Of a DNA stretch of 17,078 nucleotides, positions 1 through 8,100 are shown one piece after another. This DNA is from Chromera velia (taxonomy: Eukaryota > Sar > Chromeraceae): the NCBI GenBank assembly GCA_018398765.1, contig JAHBMJ010004523.1, forward strand, positions 18,891-35,968, written 5' to 3'. The translations under genes and the position numbers were made by a program. Under the pieces are notes generated by a model. That model made no database searches and had not been told where the DNA came from. It saw only the letters and a program-made list of their open reading frames with translations. The first letter of the stretch is position 1. Each line of letters starts with the position of its first letter.

Positions 1-1799
1 CTACTATGGGATCACCTGAATTCTCAATTTAAGACTCAATGAGCTTGGGTTTCAGATGGTTCTTATTCGGCTTTGGCTTTGTTTCGTTTGTGTGGCAAAT
101 CATCAGGTCTTTAACTACGTACTGAGTCCGTCGATAAGGCATTTTCATTCCCCCCTTTTTCTTCTGATGCAGTCATTGTCACATGTATGCATGCGTTGGA
201 ACTGCATGTACTGTATTAACATTTTTTCAAAAAAAAAAAAAATGTATCGCCTCGGGGGGCAGCTCAGCTCTGCTGAGATCATGCAGCCGAGAGGCCCTGA
301 GATCGCACGCACTCGCATATAACGCATTTTTTCATTTTTGGGGGGGGGATCGGTTCTGTCTCTGTCACGGTCGGTGTCGCCCGAGTTCCAAAATGTGCCC
401 CTCAAGCAACTCGCACGGAGCCGCGATCGCACATGCCTTGATTAATTACTTTGCGCATGCGTGCCCCTCAAGTAACTCGCACGGAGTTGCACATGCATAC
501 GATGCGCGCGCGGTCCCGAAAAGCATACTTCGCTGCCGTGGCCCCCGCCCCCCCGCCCCATGGCAGCACACAACTTAGACATATATATATATACCCAAGC
601 GTGCATCAATTAGCGGACCCCTAAATAGCCCCCCGGGGCACTCACCCAACTGGTTGGGTGTATCCCGTTTGTGGCCCCGGAAAGCGAAGCGGAGGGCACT
701 TACCAAACAATCCCCTAAGCCCACACATGCATGCATACATACAGCTTTCGTAAAAAAAAAAGGCCCCGGAAAGCTCGGCTCCCAATTGACTTAGAAAAGC
801 GTACGTCAGAATAGGCCATGTGGTGGATGGAACCAAGTTATTGATGTGACTTTGTTTGTGCTGTGAGGAACTCGTGTTAATTATCGTTAGAGAAGCGAAA
901 TATCCGGATTCCACCTTGCACCGTGAGATAGCAAGAACTTTTTTGAGGAAATTTCTCTATATGGTCCAAAATAAATTTCCATCCGCTTTTTTGTTTTTGC
1001 TCTCTCTTTTGTGATATGCTTGTGCATGCGTGTTTGGCATGCTTTGGTTGTTTGATGATTTATACGCATCTCATGCACCTCTGAATCCCTCTGAATTGCG
1101 GTCAGGCATACCAAAGTGCTGCAAGGGGCCGTAGTCAGATTTTTCTGAACTTTTCGATGCTTACTGCTACCGCTTCTGATTTGGTTTTACGACGAATCTC
1201 GACTATGGTTTTGCGCATGGGTATGACTCGTCGAACGGGGGTCATGAGTCTCTGGTCTTATCATTGTATGCAAGCTGTGTTCACCTTGACTGCTCCGCTT
1301 TTTGACATACGTGTGCGTATGCAATGATCTTCTATGATCTTGAATTAGTGAATTAAGCATAGAGGCAAGATAAGCTCTAAATGTTCTCGTCCTTTTTGAG
1401 TAGCCGTCAAACTAGCTTGAAGGATCCCTCCGACAGAATCGTTCAACAGCTAGTTCAACAGGCTGCAAAGGTCTGCTGACCCTGCTTCTCTAGTCAGGAT
1501 CGATTCCGATCGAACAGCCACTGCCGAATGGAGTCAGAGATATTTACTGAGATATTTAATCCTAGATTGAATCAGTGTGAAAGATGTATACTTACTGTAT
1601 AGCTAACGCTAGAAGTAGCTAGAAGCATAGAATTAGGCTAATAGCGATGGAGTATTAGGATTATAGGATTTATATCCGGAGGATTGGCCTCCCGCCCCAA
1701 TGCTGAATATCCGATGCACAGCTTCCAGGGAAAGCGCCTAGATGTATCAGATCTCCCCGGCCGGCCTGCACAGGTCTAGCCTGTGCCGCAAATGGTTTA
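1..1799. other. Non-coding region with short repeats, no gene seen
   Basis: I see no supportable gene here. Open frames are short, overlap on both strands and run through homopolymers: an A tract near 230-242, a G tract near 340-348 and an A tract near 751-760. There is a short (TA)n run near 580-592, a direct repeat at 396-496, and the motif GGCCCCGGAAAGC twice (about 674 and 763). An 18-bp inverted repeat, CACCCAAC-TG-GTTGGGTG, lies near 642-659. From about 900 to 1799 the sequence is of mixed composition without tRNA- or rRNA-like structure that I can recognise. Confidence 0.6.
396..496. repeat. Pair of ~38-bp direct repeats
   Basis: Copy 1 at 396-436 and copy 2 at 462-496 share TGCCCCTCAAG(C/T)AACTCGC, then ACGGAG, and both end in GCACATGC. 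Copy 1 carries about six extra bases between ACGGAG and GCACATGC. The 25-base spacer is unrelated. No function is evident; it looks like a local duplication. Confidence 0.75.
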
Positions 1800-1846
1800 C
1801 AATTGAAAAAAAACCATACGCGGCGCGTATGTTTTTTCTTCAATTG
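1800..1846. repeat. 47-bp near-perfect palindrome
   Basis: Two 23-nt arms (1800-1822 and 1824-1846) are reverse complements with only two mismatches and a one-base centre (G1823). Each arm runs from CAATTGAA through an A/T-rich middle to CATACGCG at the centre. It could form a cruciform or a long RNA hairpin. It sits in non-coding DNA; I see no target-site duplication beyond a doubtful TTA, so calling it a transposon is only a possibility. Confidence 0.85.
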
Positions 1847-2037
1847 TTATTACGCGGCATCCTCTTTTCTTCATCTAAATCATTTTCTGCTTCTGGTCTA
1901 ACATCATCTAGCACAGCCTGAAGGCTAATAGCGGAATGACGTTTACAGCTGAAATACGCGAAAGAGAAAGAATACTTTAAAGACAGAGATTAAAACGACT
2001 GAGAAAAGGAAGAAATTCATTTTACACTTTTTATAAA

Positions 2038-2149
2038 AATCAAGAACGTTCATTTTCCCGAGATGCGCGGAGGGGAAAGATTGTAAAACCCTCTCTCTTC
2101 TTGTGGGTCGCTTCAGAATCTTATCGTTCTAACTAACTAAAGGAAAGAG
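2038..2149. repeat. Leftmost, partial unit of the ~180-bp tandem repeat
   Basis: This stretch matches the later units at 2466-2571 and 2646-2761 over the same landmarks: AATCAAGAACGTTCATTTTCC, then GAGAAAGAT/GGGGAAAGAT, AAACCCTCTCTCTTCTTGTG, GGTCGCTTC and CTAACTAA. It ends abruptly at the left border of the inverted-repeat element (2150). Similarity weakens upstream of 2038, so the start of the unit is not clear. Confidence 0.8.
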
Positions 2150-2383
2150 AACCCCCCTGATACTCCAGTCTGTCTTGAAATGGATTTGTCAATACTGGCC
2201 GTGCCTGCGGCATGGTTCTCAAGACTGTCTGCACTTTTCACAAGAAAATTTCAAGTGTACTTTATTTTGGCCGCGCCTTTAGCGCGCTAGCTTCAAGTTA
2301 AGCCGCGCCTGCGGTGTAGGCGTTTCAAGTCTGGCCGCACCTACAGCGTGGCATTTCAACTTTACTGGAGTGTCAGGGGGGTT
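2150..2383. mobile_element. Miniature inverted-repeat transposable element (MITE), 234 bp
   Basis: The left end AACCCCCCTGATACTCCAGT (2150-2169) and the right end (2364-2383) are inverted repeats with one mismatch in 20 bases. Partial pairing continues inward to the GAAATG / CATTTC blocks near 2176-2181 and 2352-2357. The element has no coding capacity, so it would need a transposase from elsewhere. It is flanked by an 8-bp direct repeat and sits inside a tandem-repeat array whose other units serve as empty sites. An 8-bp duplication is seen with hAT, P and some Merlin-type elements; the outermost bases are not a textbook hAT end (CAGGG would be outermost), so the superfamily is left open. 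The interior carries GC-rich repeats built on GGCCGCGCC. Confidence 0.85.
2188..2358. repeat. Internal GC-rich motif repeats of the MITE
   Basis: Four imperfect copies of a ~30-bp motif with the pattern GGCCG(C/T)(G/A)CCT, a GCGG/AGCG core and TTTCAAGT occur near 2198-2225, 2269-2298, 2301-2329 and 2331-2359. Most are separated by TTCAAGT(T/C). Each core is partly self-complementary (GCCGCGCC..GCGTGGC). They may be subterminal binding sites for a transposase; this is inference. Confidence 0.6.
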
Positions 2384-2391
2384 GGAAAGAG

Positions 2392-2840
2392 GTGAAATGA
2401 CAAAGGAAGTGATAAAATAGAAAACGAGCTCAGACAAAAAGAGAAGACAAAAAGAGATCGATAGTAATCAAGAACGTTCATTTTCCTGAGACGTGCTGAG
2501 GGGAAAGATCGTGAAACCCTCTCTCTTCTTGTGGGTCGCTTCTTATCGTTCTGACTAACTGAAGAAAAAATGTGAAGCGATAAAGAGAGTGATAAAACAA
2601 AAAACAAGCTTAAACAGAAAGAGAAGACAAAAAGAAATCGATAGTAATTAAAAACGTTCATTTTCCAGAGACGCGCTGAGGAGAAAGATCGTGAAACCCC
2701 TTCTCTTCTTATAGGTCGCTTCTTATTATTCTGACTAACTGAAGCGAACTGAAGAAAAAATGTGAAGTGACAAAGAGAGTGATAAAAAAAAAAAACGAGC
2801 TCAGATAAAAAGAGAGTACAAAGAAAGATCGAGACTAAAT
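2392..2840. repeat. Tandem repeat array, unit ~180 bp
   Basis: Unit 1 (2392-2571, 180 bp), unit 2 (2572-2761, 190 bp) and a truncated unit 3 (2762 to about 2840) follow one another directly. Each begins GTGAA(A/G)(T/C)GA and is purine-rich at first (AAAGAGAGTGATAAAA, GACAAAAAGA, ATCGATAGTAAT). Then come AACGTTCATTTTCC, GAAAGATCGTGAAACCC, CTCTTCTT, GGTCGCTTCTTAT and CTGACTAACTGAAG. Unit 2 is longer because of a ~10-bp duplication (GAAGCGAACTGAAG). ORFs crossing this region are products of the repeat, not genes. It may be a minisatellite or the remains of a larger repetitive element. Confidence 0.85.
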
Positions 2841-3091
2841 GGAAAAAAAAAAGGAAGAAAACTTAGTTCACTTCATGCAGTCAGACAGTGTCACTACATC
2901 AGACAGAAAGATAAACATACCAGAGAAAAGGTCGAGGTTTTGCAATTCTGAGAAGGAAAAAGTCACGGATCATACGGGTCGAAAGCAGCTGCCTCAGAGG
3001 CTTCAAACAAAGACCCGTCTTCCGAGTCAATAGAGTCGTCATCCTCAGTCTTCTCATTGGAGTCTAAATCGGAGTCCGTCTCTGCATAGTA
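2841..3091. other. Non-coding spacer
   Basis: This is purine-rich sequence following the tandem array. A short plus-strand ORF (2839-3033) begins in an A tract and has a Lys/Glu/Ser-rich translation that mirrors base composition. I see no convincing gene or RNA. Confidence 0.5.
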
Positions 3092-3376
3092 CTAGTTGTA
3101 AAGGTAGCGTGCTTGAAGCTTCGGGAAGACTGGAATATAGCTTCTAGTTATGATAGTATGCAAGGCTGCCCCTAGATCCTGGTCTTCCCCTCTCTCAATG
3201 CTCTGCATCACCTTATCGAAGGGCAAGTTGGCAAGCGCTTCAAGAGTTGCCTCTATCAGCGTCGCAAGCCTGCAATCCAATTCCCTTTCTTCCAGTTTCT
3301 CTCTCTTCTACATTCTCCTGAGTAAGCCATTGCAGCTGACACAGTTTGCAAGAATTGCAAGACCTCCTTCTTTAAT
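3092..3376 (-). pseudogene. Unidentified small minus-strand coding remnant or exon
   Basis: On the minus strand a frame is open from about 3376 down to a stop at 3092. It encodes roughly 93 residues: a Cys-containing start (CNSCKLCQLQW), a charged stretch (ENVEEREKLEERELD) and a helical segment (LATLIEATLEALANLPFDKV). The composition is more protein-like than neighbouring frames, with mixed hydrophobic and charged residues in helical spacing. A stop codon lies just upstream in frame. I see no clear start codon before the helical segment and no clear splice acceptor. It could be an exon of a short gene, or part of the same decayed retroelement whose 3' end lies at 3906-4684. I do not recognise a family. 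Confidence 0.3.
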
Positions 3377-3534
3377 AAACGCTCTCTTCTGACCTTTGCT
3401 TGCTTTTGTCACACCTTCAAACCAAGCTAGCTTCGAGCATCTGCATCGCCATGAGACTGCCATAAGTTGCCTTCTTACCGATGGCAACAAACTCGCGTCC
3501 CCAATAACGACGCTAGTAATGATCATTACTAGGA

Positions 3535-3715
3535 TCGATCATAGGATAATTATAAAGCTACTTATAGAGCCATATACAATAAAATATAACTTAAATGTTA
3601 TAAGATGTATAGAAAAACTGCTAATTTGAGCTGATATAATTATTAAATGGAGTCATAAGCTATAGGTCATAAGTTTAGTAATAAGTTCTCATAATTCTAG
3701 TCATAAATTAAGGCG
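3535..3715. repeat. AT-rich stretch with short degenerate repeats
   Basis: This is AT-rich sequence. Near 3653-3712 there are about five degenerate copies of a 12-15-base motif with core AGTCATAA / GTCATAAG / AGTAATAAG (minus strand TTATGACT). The run lies downstream of the retroelement remnant in that element's own direction. Short tandem repeats at that position are typical of the 3' tails of several LINE groups, so this may be its tail. That link is inference. Confidence 0.45.
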
Positions 3716-3905
3716 GTTAAAGCCGGTGAGCCACCACTTAGGCTCTGGCCAACCATGGGGCATGACATACAATGTTAGTTTGCTGACCTTGCACATTGAT
3801 CTATTAACACATGTCAATACGAACTCTCTCCAATTTGGCTATACACTCCTTAACTGCCCTCATGCCTGCCAGAGGCTGGAACAACGAAATAAAAGCGATC
3901 ATCTC

Positions 3906-4257
3906 TCAGACTTTCTTTTCATTCTCCCCCACTCTTCTATCAGCTAAGGCAGCCACCCATTGCGCAATTTCCACCCGTTTCTCAATGGGTGCGCGCTCCT
4001 TTATTCTACTGATAATTTTGTCAAGCTTCTCTCTTTCCCTCTCTGTGTCCGCACATTCCATGAGCAAGTGGATCTTATCACAAACTTTTCTACCAGAGCA
4101 AGCCGAACAGGTCTTCTCTAGCTCTCCCCGCTGCACATAAGTTAAACCACCCATTAACGCTCTCAGGAGAGGACGGATGTTCGCAGAGGATTTCAGAAGA
4201 TAAGAGGACAGCGTGCGTATGTGCAGATCGTTTCCTGTGTCTGACGGACGTGACTGT
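3906..4257 (-). pseudogene. LINE-type retrotransposon C-terminus remnant (zinc-knuckle, CCHC)
   Basis: Reading the minus strand from about 4257 to the TGA at 3906-3908 gives ~116 residues. They contain RPLLRALMGG, then TCSACSGRKVCDKIHLLMEC, then a charged helical tail (REREKLDKIISRIKERAP). The spacing C-X2-C-X9-H-X4-C with the HLLMEC block is the hallmark of the zinc-binding region C-terminal to the reverse transcriptase in many non-LTR retrotransposons. No reverse transcriptase or RNase H catalytic motif is seen here. An in-frame TGA near 4258-4260 stands where the duplicated copy has TGG (Trp), so the ORF is broken. The class call rests on the CCHC pattern and its C-terminal position; the clade cannot be assigned. 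Confidence 0.6.
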
Positions 4258-4684
4258 CATTTCCTTTCTGCTAGGAAGAGCATGGAAAGCCTCTGTCTGG
4301 AAGGGTTCTCTCTTTAGAAATCAGTGAGGGCAGCACGGGGATGGAAGATTCTGTCTCTATTCCTGCTGCCTTCCTGCCTTCTAGCAGCGTACGTATATGC
4401 AGATCGTTTCCTGTATCTGACGGACGTGACTGCCATTTCCTTTCTGCTAGGAGGAGCATGGAGAGCCTCTGTCTGGAAGGGTTCTCTCTTTGGAAATGAG
4501 TGAGGGCAGCACAGGGATGGAAGATTCTGTCTTTATTCCTGCTGCTTTCCTGCTCTCTGTGTCCATACATTCCATGAGCAAGTGGATCTCATCACAAACT
4601 TTTCTGCTAGAGCAAGCCGAGCAGGTCTTCTCTAGCTCCCCCCGCTGCACATAACCACCCGTCATCGCTCTCAGGAGAGGGCGG
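4039..4684. repeat. Two ~135-bp direct repeats carrying the zinc-knuckle segment
   Basis: Copy 1 (4039-4176) and copy 2 (4553-4684) are highly similar throughout, including ATTCCATGAGCAAGTGGATC, CACAAACTTTTCT and CTCTCAGGAGAGG. Copy 1 has about six extra bases (GTTAAA-like) after the CTGCACATAA. Copy 2 encodes the same CSAC..HLLMEC motif on the minus strand, but then leads into the 176-bp tandem unit instead of the charged tail. The two copies bracket the tandem duplication. Confidence 0.85.
4209..4552. repeat. Tandem duplication, 176-bp unit, inside the retroelement remnant
   Basis: Unit 1 (4209-4384) and unit 2 (4385 to about 4552) match over nearly their whole length. Both contain GCAGATCGTTTCCTGT, CTGACGGACGTGACTG, CATTTCCTTTCTGCTAGGA, CTCTGTCTGGAAGGGTTCTC and GGATGGAAGATTCTGTCT. 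Differences are scattered single bases. On the minus strand unit 2 encodes WQSRPSDTGNDLHIRTL, which precedes the zinc-knuckle region, so the duplicated unit is part of the retroelement reading frame. In unit 1 the Trp codon is a stop. Confidence 0.85.
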
Positions 4685-4746
4685 TCATAATTAATTTTTT
4701 TTGGATTACTATACAATGTAAAAAGTACAGACCTAGGCACAGACAA
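4553..4746 (-). pseudogene. Second, truncated copy of the LINE zinc-knuckle segment
   Basis: On the minus strand this encodes RPLLRAMTGG, then TCSACSSRKVCDEIHLLMEC, keeping the C-X2-C-X9-H-X4-C spacing. After the last Cys only MDTE remains before the frame runs into the 176-bp tandem unit and stops. The upstream side ends in AT-rich sequence near 4690. It is a partial duplicate of the remnant at 3906-4257. Confidence 0.55.
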
Positions 4747-5156
4747 TCTAGATCATAAGAAATAGGTATTTAAAAGTTATACGTGGCACTGTTAGGCACT
4801 GTTGAGGAATCTAGAGTATACTTGCTCACTAGCTTGCTCATTTAACCATGGTTCACTCTAACTGTCAGTTTCTAATATATCAAAACTACCAACATTATAA
4901 TTCATAGTTTTTCTTTTTTTTATTTAAAATTTTTATTGACATGAAACGTTGATACAGCAATTTGTCAACATTAAAGTTGCACGAGTTCTAACACCAGTTT
5001 TTTTCTAATCTGTGTATATTTAGAAAATCTTTGATTCAAATAATTAATATTGTTATAAAGAAACGGGCAAAAGTCTTCAAATTAAAGGTTTTTAGAAGAC
5101 CTACTCTCAGTAGAGAATCATTCCTATGTCTAGTCTCATGTCTACACGACGATAGA
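4685..5156. other. AT-rich spacer including the 3' UTR of the large gene
   Basis: No coding sequence is seen. The part nearest the gene (about 4910-5156) is its likely 3' untranslated region, because it runs from the stop codon at 5157 to AATAAA-type signals near 4919-4937. The remainder is AT-rich with scattered TATAAT-like words that carry no weight at this base composition. Confidence 0.5.
4919..4937 (-). terminator. Candidate polyadenylation signals for the large gene
   Basis: On the minus strand AATAAA occurs at 4937-4932 and again at 4924-4919, about 220-240 bases past the stop codon at 5157. Both lie in a strongly AT-rich patch, so chance occurrence is possible. Their position and pairing fit a 3' end for the minus-strand gene. 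Confidence 0.45.
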
Positions 5157-8100
5157 CTACATCTTTTCCCAGCCTTGGGGCGTTTCCAAGGACCGTACAG
5201 GGTCCTTATCAAAGTTGATGCGCATGTGTTTCCCTTCCGCCCTTTTCGCACTTCTGATTTGCTGGGACGTTTTCAGGCTACTCTTCAGGCGTTGCGGTGG
5301 CTGCTTTTGCAACGGCACTTGGGGCAGAGTGGACGCAGGCCCACCCGCTTCCGTCTCTCCCTGATTCACTTTCACAGCCAGAGCGTCCAGGGCATCGCTG
5401 GTTTCCTTCATGAATGACTGAAGTTCGTCCAGCAGCAGCGTGGGTGAGGGTTTGGCCCTCGAGGACGTCCCTGTTTTTCTTCGCTCCCTCGGGGGTTGGG
5501 GGTGCCTGGGTGGAGATCGGGGAGAGGCGGGTGAATTCGCATCCGATGGGGAGAACGCAGAGGCGCAAGTGGGCGCGTCTGGAAGGACGTAATCGCGTCG
5601 CATGACAAAGGGTTGACGACTCCACCCGGAAGCTGTCGCTGCCGTCTGAGCTCGGAACGAGGCAGTGATGGCAGCTGCCCCCCTCCGCTCTCGTGGACGT
5701 GGGAGAGCCCCGAAAGGCCGAGAAGGTGGGGATGCAGGGCTGAAGGGCACGCCTGTTGTCAGACGTGTGGGGGGGAATGGGTTAGGGTTCGAGAAGTTCT
5801 CTGCCGTAGCAGGGGGGACAGAAGACTGTGGACAGTTGCGGGAACTGAGGAGGCGCATGCATTTGGTGAGATCGTCCCCAAAGCTCTTTTCCTTCACCAG
5901 TTCATGGTCCCCTCGGCCTCTGCTGCTGTCAGCCTGCAGGCCAACTCTCTCCTTTGTTTGTTTTGTCTGCCAGTGGGGGGTGGCTTGCGAGGCGCCATCA
6001 AGTCGGCATCCTGGGGATCTCCGGAATCCGTTTGCGATCTCTGCTGCCTCTACTACACTCCCTGCGATTGCACTGGTGAGTTGCTGGCGGTCGGAGTCTC
6101 TTGCGTCCGCCGTTTCTGTCCTCTTCTGCGCTGTGCCCACTGTGACAGCAGGAGGGAAGAGAAGATGATTGGGGCTTGAGGGACTGGCGGTTCTTGCCAG
6201 AAGCGGAAAGGGGGCGGTGCCTGGTCGAAATATGGAGGAGAGAAAAGCCCCAGAAGAATCCGAAAAGGACGGGCCTGCCGGGGACACTTCCTTGCTCCCC
6301 TGCTGCTCACTCTGGCGAGGCTTGCTAGGTTGTGCACAGGCCGCAAGGCCCGCTGTTTGGGGTTTCATGGAAATCGGGGGGGGGCGACTGAGTGGTATGC
6401 CGGGCTTCTGGGTGTCTCCGTCCATTCCCTTTCCCTGTCTGCTGCCTGAAGAAGGTGGAGGAGGGAAATGGAGAGTCGGGACAGAGATTGGCTCATAGAG
6501 GACTGGGGGTCCTTTGGCTCGACTTCGAGGAAGAGGAACGCCGGAATGGATGGAGGGGGTGCATGCGTCAGCCATCTTGTAAAGACTCCGTCCCTTTCTG
6601 TATCCTAAAGGATTGTCTGTTTTTCTTCCCAGAGACCGTTCTGCTGCAGTCTTCTTCCTTCCAGGAGATCCTTCCCTCGATGCCTCCGCTGCCCTTTCTG
6701 GATTGAAAGAAACACTGTCGCCTCCCTGACGAGTCTCATCCTGCCCCTTCTCGTCAGATACCCCTCCTGCCTCCTCCCCTAGGGCATCCGCAAATTCCAC
6801 CCCCGAGTCGACAATGGGATTGTACACGTACCTTGTCTTGGCAAGAAATGCTGCCTCAGCATTTGCCTCCTCCGGTATGTTGCCGGCCGGCTGGGGACGG
6901 GGGGCAGCCTGTCCGGTTGGGCTGTTGGGCGTTTTCTTCTTTTTCGAAGCTCCCGGGAGGTTCTCTGAGTCACTCAAACGGTCACGCACAAAATCTTCAA
7001 ACTCCGATACCTCACGGTCACTCAGACCTAGGTGGCCGTAGGGACCCCCCCTTCGACTCTTTGGGTGTATCCCTGGGCGTGTGTGCTTCGAACGGTCCTT
7101 GATCCTTCGCCTTCGGGCGGCTGCTCCGTCCTCTCTTGAACTCTCGGTGTCAGATTGGCTCTGTAAAAAGTCCGCAGAATGCAGGGACGGCAGGGGAAGA
7201 ACACCGGCGATAGCGTCTTCTACCCTCTCTCTCGATTGCTGCTGGTTAGTCGGTCGGGGCCCCCCAACAGCTGTGGAGATTGCTCGGGAGGTGACGGCAT
7301 GCTGCTCCTCTTCCCTCTCTCGAGACGTCTGGGTACGCCACAGCTTTTCTTGACCTTTGCTGGTTGGGGGTTTCGGGGCCGGGACGCTGTTGATGGGAAT
7401 ATTTGGGGGCTCTTCTACTGCAGGGCAATCTCCGTCAGATTTCACCTTGGGAGGGTGCGACTTCTGAGGATCTTCGGAATGCAACGGCAAAGCGGTGCAT
7501 TCAGAAGTCTGAGCACGGGAGGATTCGATACTTGACGAACCTTCCGTACAGTGACTTGGTAATTCTTCTCTTGTCTGTCCTTTTTCTTTATTACTCTGCG
7601 CAGGAGAAACATCAGACAGACCCTCCGAACGCGTCTGGCATCCGGCTTCCACCTCCCTGAACTCCTTTGGGGCACCTTTCATTCCGGCAGCTTCGGTCTG
7701 GGTCTCGCTCTCACTGTCAGTTTCTTCAACATGGGGAGAAAGCGGAGAACTCTGGTGGTGCAATCCCAAGCCATCCTCCTCCTTCTTCGACTGCTGCTTC
7801 CGAAATGAGCGCGTTCCGGGTCCCCCCACAGTGCCGGGTCGTGCAGCTGGTGTTGGCCGCTCGGCGGTACCTTGCACTGGTGGAGAGGGGAGGGGGCGAC
7901 CGGGGGGGGCAGAGGGAGCCACGACTTCACTGACATGAGGGTGAGAGACTAGGATGTCTCGCTGCTCTGCTCCTGCTCCCAATGCCTCTCCTCTTGTCTC
8001 CACGTCACTGCTCCGATCATCTGGCTCTACAACTTCAAGTTGATTCTCTGCGGCTCTCCCAGTGATCTGCTCATCTTTCCGAGACCTTGAGGACCCAATC

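Larger units (their letters stand above)
2142..2391. repeat. 8-bp target-site duplication flanking the MITE
   Basis: GGAAAGAG is present immediately left of the element (2142-2149) and immediately right of it (2384-2391). It is a perfect 8-bp direct repeat, the footprint expected of a cut-and-paste insertion. Removing 2150-2391 leaves CTAACTAAAGGAAAGAG joined to GTGAAATGACAAAG, which matches the uninterrupted junction in the next unit at about 2555-2585. Confidence 0.85.

Noticed and set aside
183-578. 131-codon plus-strand ORF
   Set aside because: It runs through an A tract, a G tract and a direct repeat; its composition reflects the DNA repeats and there is no protein-like pattern.
2362-2661. 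99-codon minus-strand ORF in the tandem array
   Set aside because: The translation is itself repetitive (NVFNYYRFLFVFSFCLS twice) because it spans two repeat units. It also begins or ends inside the MITE border.
3653-3712. CRISPR-like array
   Set aside because: Repeats are short, degenerate and without uniform spacers; the genome is eukaryotic in style.
1-5156. tRNA, rRNA or snRNA genes
   Set aside because: I looked for cloverleaf A/B-box patterns and rRNA-like blocks and saw none I could defend by eye; a covariance-model scan would be needed to exclude small ones.
5613-6179. Long plus-strand ORFs opposite exon 8 (for example 5613-6179, 5665-6168, 8765-9283)
   Set aside because: They are antisense to a 2,202-codon frame, Cys/Ser/Leu-rich as expected from reading GC-rich Ser/Arg/Pro codons backwards, and overlap one another in different frames.
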